DNA of 6,255 nt from GCA-001856825 sp049965815 (GCA_049965815.1 JBMFVV010000035.1:1-6255); one strand, 5' to 3'. Counted from the stretch's first letter, positions 1-6,255 are shown. Program-made: numbers and translations. Notes: a model not told the origin generated them from the letters alone.

Positions 1-76
1 GATATCCCTCTAGCTCATTGCTGATGCGTGCCATTTCCTTCTTAGTAATTTTGTTCGCGGTTACGTAATGTTTATA
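1..76 (-). pseudogene. Possible shifted-frame continuation of the transposase (runs off left edge)
   Basis: Directly beyond the transposase stop, the frame offset by one base stays open to the window edge. It reads YKHYVTANKITKKEM followed by ARISNELEGY. Joining it to ...LLDKIGTSL needs a single base skipped (one extra base in the genome, near 74-77). The segment is only about 25 codons, so an open frame of this length is expected by chance about a quarter of the time. I cannot match the peptide to a specific transposase region. It is listed because it decides whether the element is a one-frameshift relic or a truncation. Confidence 0.35.
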
Positions 77-518
77 GGGAGGTGCCTATCTTGTCCAGGA
101 GTTGGCTGATCTTCTGTGAACTCATATCGGCTGGAAAAGCCTTTGAAAGGTATGTCCCCTCATACCACGATCCAATGCTCCTCAATGGGAGAGGTCTCAC
201 CACCTTTGCTATTGCAAGGGAGAGGACTGCATTGCTCTCATCCTCTGTGAGATATTTGTCAAGCAGCCTTTTCATGCCGCACTCCTTCACTATGTCCAGC
301 ATCGGTATGAAAGGCCCGTAGACGATGGATGCCCTTGGAAGTACGGATCTCACCATTGTAACCTTGCCATCCACATACTTCCCTATATACCTGTACCTGT
401 ATTTCGTGTTCCTGATTACAGGGTCATAATAAGGAGTCCTCTCGTAGACGTACGTTCTCCCGTTCCTCTCCTTCATTATCCTCTGTGTTTTTCCAGTAAT
501 GGTGTCATATACCACCAT
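72..518 (-). pseudogene. IS1634/IS4-like transposase, N-terminal fragment
   Basis: This 148-codon ORF matches the N-terminal region of the large IS1634-type (DDE, IS4 superfamily) transposases that cut and paste insertion sequences. Visible family hallmarks are the opening tract RTYVYE..PYYD (residues about 21-32), a basic strand ending YIGKYVDGK (44-52), YGPFIPMLDIVKECG (67-81), and the signature KVVRPLPLRSIGSWYEGTYLSK (about 105-126) followed by MSSQKISQLLDKIG. Full-length members are roughly 450-560 residues, so only the DNA-binding/N-terminal quarter is present and no catalytic DDE residue is included. The frame closes at TAA (72-74); a possible continuation lies one frame over. The first ATG is at 518, but Met15 (ATG at 476-474) is an equally good start: the protein resembles the family from there, and a TATA-like GTATATGA lies about 30 bases upstream (505-512), as in a leaderless archaeal gene. 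Family assignment is strong; calling it broken depends on the stop being genuine rather than a sequencing error. Confidence 0.82.
319..335. repeat. 17-bp direct repeat, copy 1 (inside transposase)
   Basis: TAGACGATGGATGCCCT occurs here and again, exactly and in the same orientation, at 3942-3958. On the minus strand this copy encodes RASIV plus the first two bases of the Tyr codon (transposase residues 62-66). The flanks do not extend the match. Confidence 0.9.
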
Positions 519-585
519 TATTAATAAATGTTACTATCACAACAAGTCCCGAGAAATACGGATGCTAGCTAGCTCATAATGGTGG
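512..585. repeat. 10-bp perfect inverted repeat around the transposase/membrane-gene junction
   Basis: CCACCATTAT (512-521) is the exact reverse complement of ATAATGGTGG (576-585), with a 54-bp spacer. The left arm covers the transposase ATG (516-518) and its next codons. The right arm lies in the last codons of the upstream membrane gene. Between them, at 564-573, is the perfect palindrome GCTAGCTAGC, which includes that gene's TAG stop. One end of the insertion sequence probably lies in this spacer, but the opposite end is outside the window, so its terminal repeat cannot be identified. Confidence 0.5.
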
Positions 586-2632
586 CAAAAGACGGGAGTT
601 CAGGACTAACAGGTACTTTCCTATCATAGGTTTTAGTGTAAAGTTCTGTCATCCTGAGATTGGTCAATTCTTTCACTGAAAAAGGCGTTCTGCATGAAGA
701 AATCTTTATCCCCTTTACATCCTTTGCTATGTATCCCTCACTGTAACCTTCCTGTAGCTGCCTTTCTTTAAATGAGAGATTGATGTGGCTGGTCACATAT
801 GTCCAGTTGACCTCGAATAGATAGCTCCGATCCCTGACAGCTCCTGATCCGTTGCTGAACATCAGGACGAAAGGTTGTCTGAAGAACTTTCCTAAAGAGG
901 AGTTATTCATATATATCGGTGGCTGGTTAGGGTTGTTTTCTCCATTGTACCCCCATATTCCATATTGAAGCATTGATGATGTTATAAGAACGTAGACCAC
1001 GGGTGGAAAAGACCCGTTCATTCCCGACATCTGGTATAAGGCCTGAGTCCAGTTGGTTGAACTCCAGAATTTTGACAAATTATTGAAGGGTGAGTAGAAA
1101 CCATAGGAGGCCAGAATCATACCGACCTGGTGATCCGTGGCAACTGAAAATGATCTGTTTCCGTGTTCCATAAGGAAATTCAAAACAGATGCATCTTGAT
1201 CAGTTAGTGATTCCGTATGAGACGGAATATAATAGCTCATCATTGGATATGCCATAGCACCTGTGAGTGTTATAAGGGCAACGGCGAACACTATGACACC
1301 TTTAGACTTAATGCTTGCAGCATTGAAAATATCTGAATTTTTACTGCCAGCAATTTGTCTTCTTCTCGGGTACTTATCGCTCTTTTCTTCCTGTAACTTA
1401 TTCTTCTCAGGTGTAGCACTCCTGCATCTTCTGTACCAGTCCACTATTACAAAAGCAGCTATGATAGAGCCTGATTCGGCAAGATACTCAAAATATCTAG
1501 CGGTCAGAATGACCGAGTTATTCGTGGCTACACTGTAAAGAAGGGAGAGAAGTATGGCCATGGTCCATCCAAGCACTGGGTAGAGCCTACGGTCAGTCAG
1601 TGTATACTTTATCCCTATAACTGCTAATGCCAGGAATATAAAATATGGTAAGGAGATTCCAAGGGCGCTCCATGTTATGAAGGCTGGTATATAGCCTACT
1701 ATCTTCATTACGGTTACAATAAACAATATGCTGATTATCCCGGTAGACACTAGAAGTACATTCTTTCCTACATCCTGTTTTAGACTGGATGCAAGGAGTC
1801 GCATGTATCTTCTTCCTGTCTCGGCCCATGGTGAACGTAAAATCAGGAATGTGACTAAAACGAGCAAGTAAAAGAGCAATATGATGTAGGAAATTCCAAG
1901 TTCCAGCAAAGCATTGGAAAAAATCTGGGGCATCGCAGGTATTCGCCAGAGGTAATAGGAAATTAGGAAAGTTCCTGAGAATATTATCAAAGCTATGTCG
2001 TAATTCAGGTATTCCCTAGCCTTTGCCTCAAAAAGGTTCCAGGATATGACCATACCGAACAAGGATATCACAAATATGTAGGAGGAAAGGGAATGGCTCA
2101 GCACCAGAAGAAATGATGATGCAATGGCAGTGAAATAGAAACGTTTGTCTTTGTGGTACTCTATGAACAAAAATATGGAAAGGAGAAGGAAGAAGTGGCC
2201 TGTCGTGAGGTAGTTGGGCTGTGATGTCTGGTAGGCCTGCGCAGGATTGACTACGAGGAACATCGAAGCCAGAAATGATGTTGCCCTCTCGAGTCCGCTC
2301 CTTCTAGCTATGAGATAGAGAAGGTATGGAGTGAGCCCGCCAAGTATGGGGACGGAATAGCTAAGGGAGTCGAAGACAGTGGCTCCCGTTATCGTGTGCG
2401 CTATGAGAACTATTACGTATGTAACGGGAAAATATTGATACCCGTCATGCCCCCATGGTGCAGCGGGAAGGTTGAAGATTGACGCACCCTTGATGAGCGC
2501 GTTGCTCAGATAGTAATATATCCCAAAATCATTTCCCCAGGCGTGGTATATTATATCAGGAATAAGGCGAGCGACGACACCTATTGCTACTACCGCAAGG
2601 GATACTAATAGCTCAAAGGATCTCTCCTTCAT
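569..2632 (-). CDS. Polytopic membrane protein, GT-C-like glycosyltransferase architecture
   Basis: A 687-residue protein with about twelve or thirteen hydrophobic segments between residues 6 and 470, then an approximately 216-residue polar C-terminal domain. After the first membrane segment comes W-G-N-D (Asp35) and then W-G-H-D-G-Y (62-67). An acidic residue in the first outer loop is typical of GT-C enzymes, which transfer sugars from polyprenyl-phosphate donors on the outer membrane face. A strongly basic linker (about 398-443, with RRCRSA and YPRRRQ) should be cytoplasmic and precedes the last membrane segment. The C-terminal domain carries sequons at about N492, 518, 527, 539, 576, 577, 594, 609 and 618, placing it outside the cell. 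I chose ATG at 2632 (MKERSFELL); a TTG two codons upstream (2638) would give 689 residues. No strong Shine-Dalgarno site precedes it. There is no WWDYG motif, so this is not a standard AglB oligosaccharyltransferase. Alternatives are a PTPS-related (PF10131-like) membrane protein or an uncharacterised archaeal surface-glycan protein. The substrate is unknown. Confidence 0.7.
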   Translation of the reverse strand: MKERSFELLVSLAVVAIGVVARLIPDIIYHAWGNDFGIYYYLSNALIKGASIFNLPAAPWGHDGYQYFPVTYVIVLIAHTITGATVFDSLSYSVPILGGLTPYLLYLIARRSGLERATSFLASMFLVVNPAQAYQTSQPNYLTTGHFFLLLSIFLFIEYHKDKRFYFTAIASSFLLVLSHSLSSYIFVISLFGMVISWNLFEAKAREYLNYDIALIIFSGTFLISYYLWRIPAMPQIFSNALLELGISYIILLFYLLVLVTFLILRSPWAETGRRYMRLLASSLKQDVGKNVLLVSTGIISILFIVTVMKIVGYIPAFITWSALGISLPYFIFLALAVIGIKYTLTDRRLYPVLGWTMAILLSLLYSVATNNSVILTARYFEYLAESGSIIAAFVIVDWYRRCRSATPEKNKLQEEKSDKYPRRRQIAGSKNSDIFNAASIKSKGVIVFAVALITLTGAMAYPMMSYYIPSHTESLTDQDASVLNFLMEHGNRSFSVATDHQVGMILASYGFYSPFNNLSKFWSSTNWTQALYQMSGMNGSFPPVVYVLITSSMLQYGIWGYNGENNPNQPPIYMNNSSLGKFFRQPFVLMFSNGSGAVRDRSYLFEVNWTYVTSHINLSFKERQLQEGYSEGYIAKDVKGIKISSCRTPFSVKELTNLRMTELYTKTYDRKVPVSPELPSFATIMS

Positions 2633-3137
2633 TGGCAAATCTGAATTTGGAAGCTCTATTTCCCTATTTCTGATAACGGTAGTACTGTTACATATGTGCC
2701 CTCCTCCTATGAAAATGGGTATTTTGACGATCTTGCAGGCAATTTATTAGGTCTTGGAGATGACTGACTGTGGATCAATGTAGACTTCTGAATTTTTTTG
2801 GGACAAGAATTACTGAATTCTCGTTTACGAACGGTATTCGTCTATCCCCGCTTTATGATCAGATTGAATGGAAATGTTTGTGCGCATATGCAGAAAGGGT
2901 AGTAAATGTAGAATCCACCCGGGTAAAATTGCACATACTTAAGAGAGGTCTTCTTCATGAAGCTCTAAAAGGTCTGGCCTGAGATTACATATGCACGTTT
3001 AAGGACCGCTTGAATCGAGAAAAATTATCAGTGAGTTATATCGTTTAGGTTCGCACAAGATTCATCGTGCTATCAAAAAGAACCCTTTCATTGTGAAAAC
3101 GTATTAATTTGTCATGCATATAGAATGGGAAACAGTC
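2633..3137. other. Divergent intergenic region without a defensible gene
   Basis: About 500 bases separate the starts of the membrane gene (minus) and the MEMO gene (plus), so promoters of both should lie here. A 70-codon plus-strand frame beginning with GTG at 2770 and ending at 2982 has no recognisable family, no ribosome binding site and an unremarkable composition; I treat it as probably spurious. A T7 run occurs near 2793-2801. A 10-bp palindrome, CTTCATGAAG, lies at 2953-2962. A 34-codon open tract at 3003-3107 encodes a gene-like peptide (IISELYRLGSHKIHRAIKK) but has no start codon. The minus-strand sequence AGGAGGAGGG near 2700-2708 looks like a strong ribosome binding site, but the ATG after it (2693-2691) is followed at once by TAA, and it is not in frame with the membrane gene. 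No tRNA or other structured RNA was seen. Confidence 0.6.
3101..3110 (+). promoter_or_regulatory. Putative TATA box for the MEMO gene
   Basis: GTATTAATTT is AT-rich and centred about 32 bases upstream of the preferred ATG at 3138. That fits an archaeal TATA element serving a leaderless or short-leader transcript. A second AT-rich stretch (CATATAG, 3117-3123) is too close to the start to serve. The assignment rests on spacing and composition only. Confidence 0.3.
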
Positions 3138-3944
3138 ATGAGAGAACCATATGTCAGTGGGCATTTCTATCCGTCAGATCCAGAGGAGTTGAGGGAAAAG
3201 ATAGCGTGGGCATTCACACACTGGAATGGACCAGGCTACATACCGGAGATAAAGAAAATCAGTCCGGAACACGGCATCATTGCACCACATGCAGGATATG
3301 ATTACAGTGCTCCCGTTGCTGCATTCTCATTTGGCTCGTTAGCAAATTCAGGGAGATACGATTATTTTGTTGTCATAGGACCGAACCATACCGGTCTCGG
3401 ATCACCTGTATCTATCGGCAATGAGGACTATCTCACGCCGCTTGGGGTGGCAAAGATCAAAAGGGATGCTGTCGAGGACCTGCAGGACGACCTGATTGTT
3501 GTGGATAACCTTGCACACACTCAGGAGCATTCTGTTGAGGTGCAAATCCCATTCCTCCAGTACATATATGGCGAGGTAGAAATAGTACCAATAGTAATGC
3601 TGGACCAGAGCTTAGAAGCTGCAGAGCATCTTGCATCGAGATTGAAAAAACTCAGCGGCAATTTCACAATAGTAGCGAGCTCAGATCTGAATCATTACCT
3701 AACTCTATCAAGACTGAAGCGTCTAGATGGATATTTTTCAACTGCAGTGCTGAACAGGGATATTAAAGCAATTTACAGATATGAGTACTCGGGGGAGATG
3801 AGCGCGTGTGGATTTGGGCCCATTGTAACACTCCTTTCCACATACCAGGGAAAGGTCGAATTATTGAAACTATCAAACTCGATTGAGATGACAGGAGGGG
3901 AGACGGGAGTGGGCTATGCTGCATTCACCGTAGGAAAGGTCTAG
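3138..3944 (+). CDS. amrB: MEMO1-family protein (AmmeMemoRadiSam system protein B)
   Basis: A complete 268-residue protein of the Memo family, which adopts the fold of class III extradiol dioxygenases (LigB-like). Signatures in order: MREPYVSGHFYPSDPEELR at the N-terminus; APHAGYDYSAPVAAFSF with His51; IGPNHTGLG with His84; EHSVEVQIPFLQ (His131, Glu134); SSDLNHY (181-187); and ACGFGP with Cys224. His51, His84 and Cys224 correspond to the His-His-Cys cluster of human MEMO1 (His49, His81, Cys244), reported to bind copper or iron. The frame is open from an ATG at 3114, but Met9 at 3138 begins exactly where family members start, so I used it. The molecular role in archaea is unsettled: it is grouped with AMMECR1 and radical-SAM proteins in the AmmeMemoRadiSam set and in other archaea often sits near rpsB/mevalonate-kinase genes. 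None of those partners is in this window. Its stop overlaps the convergent M24B-like gene. Confidence 0.93.
   Translation: MREPYVSGHFYPSDPEELREKIAWAFTHWNGPGYIPEIKKISPEHGIIAPHAGYDYSAPVAAFSFGSLANSGRYDYFVVIGPNHTGLGSPVSIGNEDYLTPLGVAKIKRDAVEDLQDDLIVVDNLAHTQEHSVEVQIPFLQYIYGEVEIVPIVMLDQSLEAAEHLASRLKKLSGNFTIVASSDLNHYLTLSRLKRLDGYFSTAVLNRDIKAIYRYEYSGEMSACGFGPIVTLLSTYQGKVELLKLSNSIEMTGGETGVGYAAFTVGKV
3941..3944. other. Shared CTAG: overlapping convergent stop codons
   Basis: The palindrome CTAG supplies TAG to the MEMO gene on the plus strand (3942-3944) and TAG to the M24B-like gene on the minus strand (3941-3943). There is no intergenic space, so any transcription termination signal for either gene must lie inside the other's coding sequence. 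Confidence 0.9.
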
Positions 3945-4846
3945 ACGATGGATGCCCTGTAGCTACCCGCAATGGCCACGATCTTCCTTCTGAAACTGAA
4001 TTCAAAGGTGGAAGCCCACAGATCGAATACTGCGACATCCCCAGTTCTTACCGTAGATTCCTCCCCGGGCACAGGATGATAACTGTAGGGGTACAGTGGG
4101 GTGGTAAGGTAGAGCTGACTGTTCCTGTATTTTTCAAGTTTAGTCGATAGCATGGATGTAGAGTTTCCCTCAACAAAGACCCTCTTCACAATCTCCTGAG
4201 CCTCAATACTTTCCCTGTATTTGCTAACATAACTGTCTTCTCCCGTAGCAAGGAAGGAATTGGAGTAGAGTATTGTCAGCCCATTCTTCTTTGAGGCGAC
4301 TTCAATGTACATTACTTTCTTTAGATTAGCTTCCCCAGGCCTGTTCCATATGTTTAACGTATTCTGGTCAAATGCTACAACGGGTTCGTAATATAGGGAA
4401 TAACCAATTGCACAGAGGCTATTTCTGATATGTTCTGACACAGTCCGTTCCGTGTCATCGACTTTCATTTCCTGGGTAATTTCCTCGATAGCCTGACCAA
4501 TAATCTTTTTTTCATCGGTCAAGAATCTGCGCTCTTCAATCAATGGATACTGAAACCAATCATTAAATTCCGCAGAGCAAGCATTCCCTTTCCGAAATGA
4601 GAAATATGGTTGTGCTATGCAAAGCTCCTTTTCTCCCAGCTCGTTGAAATTTTGACTGACTTCTTTATCTCCGATGAGTTTGATTTTTCCATCCTCTATG
4701 ACGACTGCAGATGCTCTTTCATCATCTGAAAAATAATCGAACAGTGGATTCTCCTTGAAAACCAGAACTCTCTGTTCCTTTCGTCCGATAAGTTTCGCAC
4801 GCGCGTTTTTTGAGTTCTTCATTTTTTCATTCATACTATCATCCAT
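3941..4846 (-). CDS. Divergent M24B (aminopeptidase P/prolidase-like) protein, probably metal-free
   Basis: A 301-residue protein. Residues 22-100 resemble a creatinase-type N-terminal domain (NPLFDYFSDDERASAVVIEDGK matches the pattern of family members). From FLTDEKKIIGQAIEEI (108-123) on it follows the pita-bread M24 layout: GYSLYYEPVVAF (148-159), NRPGEANLKKVMYIEVAS (168-185), an AQEIV helix (216-220), then PVPGEES (258-264), TGDVAVFDL (268-276) and FRRKIVAIAG (285-294). Active M24B enzymes bind two metals through Asp, Asp, His, Glu, Glu. Here I find Glu in place of the first Asp (IEVAS), no second Asp, no HG.G histidine motif, and Lys where the last Glu is expected (RRKIV). It is therefore likely a pseudoenzyme or a changed function. 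The ATG at 4846 overlaps the upstream S15-like stop by 8 nt (ATGGATGA), implying translational coupling; Met5 (4834), preceded by GGATGAT, is an alternative start. Its TAG is shared with the convergent MEMO stop. Family placement is by motif reading and is moderate. Confidence 0.6.
   Translation of the reverse strand: MDDSMNEKMKNSKNARAKLIGRKEQRVLVFKENPLFDYFSDDERASAVVIEDGKIKLIGDKEVSQNFNELGEKELCIAQPYFSFRKGNACSAEFNDWFQYPLIEERRFLTDEKKIIGQAIEEITQEMKVDDTERTVSEHIRNSLCAIGYSLYYEPVVAFDQNTLNIWNRPGEANLKKVMYIEVASKKNGLTILYSNSFLATGEDSYVSKYRESIEAQEIVKRVFVEGNSTSMLSTKLEKYRNSQLYLTTPLYPYSYHPVPGEESTVRTGDVAVFDLWASTFEFSFRRKIVAIAGSYRASIV
3942..3958. repeat. 17-bp direct repeat, copy 2 (3' end of M24B-like gene)
   Basis: Exact copy of TAGACGATGGATGCCCT from 319-335. 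On the minus strand it encodes the last residues of the M24B-like protein, RASIV, and its stop TAG. It has the same reading frame as the transposase copy, where the next codon is TAC (Tyr) instead of TAG. On the plus strand it begins at the MEMO stop codon. Confidence 0.9.
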
Positions 4847-6255
4847 ATATATAGAATGAGAGGCTGGATGGTTGTTCTCTTGTGTGTATTATCCTAGTGT
4901 TTGCAACATTCATATCTGTATCCGTAGCCAAATCTTTGCCTGTATTAAGGTTTCTTGAATACTTTGGGAAAGCTGCTGAGTATATGCTGAATCCAATCCT
5001 ATGCCCCTCTGAAAATCTGTGTCCTGTATTCCATAAGTCTACATTGATCTCATATACCTTCCCCTTCTCCAGTAGTTCTGTCATCTCCATCCCGTTCCTG
5101 TAACGTCCCCTTATCATTCCGTCGCACAATCTTTGAGATTTACCGTTTGGCCATATATCAAGTAGCATGGTCATGATGTCTGTGTCTGGCACATCCGTCT
5201 CCATGAATACATCTGCACTTACAGCGCCTAGAAAAGTAACTGCCTTGTTCAGCGGTGGGGAAACATATACGAGAACGTCATCCCTCCTATGTACAGGTGA
5301 ATAATCATCCGGTCCACCTATCTGTGCAGATGTAACATCCGTGATAAATGGAGTGGGATAAGATGGGTTGTATCTGTAGCTGTCATATCCTTCGCTAATC
5401 TCTTCTTTTGACCGTACAAGAGTTCCGTCTCCAAATCTGCTGTTCGCCCGCCCGCTGCTACTTATGAATAAGTTGGAACCCCTGGTGCCAGAAGGTGGCC
5501 AGTCATTAAAATCAACCCACTTGTTTTCCCCCATAATGAAAACCTTTGCCCTTTTGCCTATATTTGCATTTTCATCAATGAGCCATTTCTTGAACCAGTT
5601 TAGCTGTATCGAATCAAGGTCTATGATTGCATTTGGCCCAAAATCTACATCACCTAATTTAGAAGAGGTATTGACGTTGTGCCCCCAAGGTCCAATGATT
5701 ATTGATTGATTTTCCCGTGATTTTGAAGTAGCAGAACTATTTCTCATACCACCATAATTGATGAATGTTCCAATTTGTTCGTCATCATACCAGCCGGAAA
5801 TGTGCATTACAGGGACATCTATGCTATCGAATTTCTTCTGGTAGCTCATTGCACCCCAGTATGGGTCGAATGTCTGGTGTGACATTCCCTCTTCCCAGTC
5901 CTCAAAAGAAAGTCCTATTGCTTTTGGCATATCCTTCAAAGGAAGTGTTCTGTAAACGTTCATCCAGTCGATGTCATCAATGCTCTTTACCGTTCTACCG
6001 CTTACAAGATATCTCCACGAGATGTGCATCGGGTCGCTCACACCTGTCGGACTCTCCACAAACGGGTCTGATGGTGAAACCCTTGATATCATTGCATTGA
6101 GGCTCATTGGACGTTCAAGGGCAGTCAACCATTGTATCCTTGCAGAATATGAACCGCCGAACGTTCCAACCTTTCCATTCGACCATGGCTGATTTGCGAC
6201 CCAATCGATAATCTCTTTCCCATCGCGGCCGTCATTGAAGTAAGGTGTAAACTCG
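4839..6255 (-). CDS. S15/CocE-type alpha/beta hydrolase (X-Pro dipeptidyl-peptidase family), 5' end outside window
   Basis: The frame is open from the right edge to TGA at 4839-4841, giving 471 visible residues. The TTG at 6128 is internal, not the start, because the catalytic serine lies upstream of it. The nucleophile elbow is F-G-G-S-Y-S with Ser codon 6152-6150. The Asp is in SGWYDDE (codon 5786-5784) and the His in IIGPWGH (codon 5681-5679), completing the triad in the order of CocE and X-Pro dipeptidyl-peptidases. The C-terminal third is the jelly-roll (PepX_C) domain: DTDIMTMLLDIWPNG, then LWNTGHRFSEGHRIGFSIYS, ending near the stop. In cocaine esterase the serine is residue 117 and here it is visible residue 35, so roughly 80-90 residues are missing off the window. 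Members cleave X-Pro dipeptides or hydrolyse amides and esters (for example glutaryl-7-ACA acylases); the substrate cannot be told from sequence. It is followed, with an 8-nt overlap, by the M24B-like gene. Confidence 0.9.
   Translation of the reverse strand, partial: EFTPYFNDGRDGKEIIDWVANQPWSNGKVGTFGGSYSARIQWLTALERPMSLNAMISRVSPSDPFVESPTGVSDPMHISWRYLVSGRTVKSIDDIDWMNVYRTLPLKDMPKAIGLSFEDWEEGMSHQTFDPYWGAMSYQKKFDSIDVPVMHISGWYDDEQIGTFINYGGMRNSSATSKSRENQSIIIGPWGHNVNTSSKLGDVDFGPNAIIDLDSIQLNWFKKWLIDENANIGKRAKVFIMGENKWVDFNDWPPSGTRGSNLFISSSGRANSRFGDGTLVRSKEEISEGYDSYRYNPSYPTPFITDVTSAQIGGPDDYSPVHRRDDVLVYVSPPLNKAVTFLGAVSADVFMETDVPDTDIMTMLLDIWPNGKSQRLCDGMIRGRYRNGMEMTELLEKGKVYEINVDLWNTGHRFSEGHRIGFSIYSAAFPKYSRNLNTGKDLATDTDMNVANTRIIHTREQPSSLSFYIYG

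Noticed and set aside
72..77. Programmed frameshift in the transposase
   Set aside because: The shift needed is +1 (or -2), IS elements normally use -1 slippage, and no slippery heptamer or downstream structure is visible; a mutation is simpler.
1263..1538. 91-codon plus-strand frame inside the membrane-protein gene
   Set aside because: It lies opposite a well-supported coding frame with clear membrane-protein composition; a shadow frame.
569..2632. AglB/Stt3 oligosaccharyltransferase
   Set aside because: General architecture is similar, but there is no WWDYG motif; the nearest string, YGIWGYNG, does not match its pattern, and the length is short for AglB.
2691..2708. Strong ribosome-binding-like AGGAGGAGGG followed by ATG on the minus strand
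   Set aside because: The ATG is followed immediately by TAA and is out of frame with the membrane gene; it could only encode one residue.
2770..2982. 70-codon plus-strand frame with a GTG start in the intergenic region
   Set aside because: No recognisable family, no ribosome binding site, and a length easily reached by chance; described under the intergenic region only.
4839..6128. S15-like gene starting at the TTG at 6128
   Set aside because: The frame stays open upstream to 6255 and includes the nucleophile motif GGSYS, so the TTG is an internal Leu codon.
5765..6192. Two overlapping plus-strand frames opposite the S15-like gene
   Set aside because: The minus strand here encodes the S15 core with its catalytic motifs, so these are antisense shadows.

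Overview
The window looks archaeal, most likely from an acidophile of the Thermoplasmatales type. This rests on several things: a Memo-family protein, an IS1634/IS4-type transposase of the kind common in that group, heavy use of AGG/AGA (Arg) and ATA (Ile) codons, starts without strong Shine-Dalgarno sites, and a surface-facing domain dense in N-glycosylation sequons. The assignment is inferred from gene content; nothing here (rRNA, for example) fixes the taxon.

Layout, left to right. (1) Bases 1-518, minus strand: the N-terminal quarter of an IS1634-like transposase. It is stopped at 72-74, and a possible continuation in a shifted frame runs off the left edge. (2) Bases 569-2632, minus strand: a large polytopic membrane protein of GT-C glycosyltransferase-like architecture with a C-terminal domain carrying nine N-X-S/T sequons. 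(3) Bases 2633-3137: a mostly non-coding divergent intergenic region. It holds no gene I can defend, but contains one short tract that reads like a relic. (4) Bases 3138-3944, plus strand: a MEMO1-family protein. (5) Bases 3941-4846, minus strand: a divergent M24B (aminopeptidase P/prolidase-like) protein that appears to lack the canonical metal ligands. (6) Bases 4839-6255, minus strand: an S15/CocE-type alpha/beta hydrolase with a complete Ser-Asp-His triad, whose N-terminus lies beyond the right edge.

Genes 5 and 6 form a tight two-gene unit with an 8-nt stop/start overlap, pairing two families that both include proline-specific peptidases. The MEMO gene and the M24B-like gene converge and share the tetranucleotide CTAG as both stop codons. 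The same spot starts a 17-bp exact repeat, TAGACGATGGATGCCCT, that is also found inside the transposase. It lies in the same strand and reading frame (RASIV) in both places. That repeat and the metal-less M24B protein are the most unusual things in the window. I see no CRISPR array, rRNA, tRNA or recognisable defence system.
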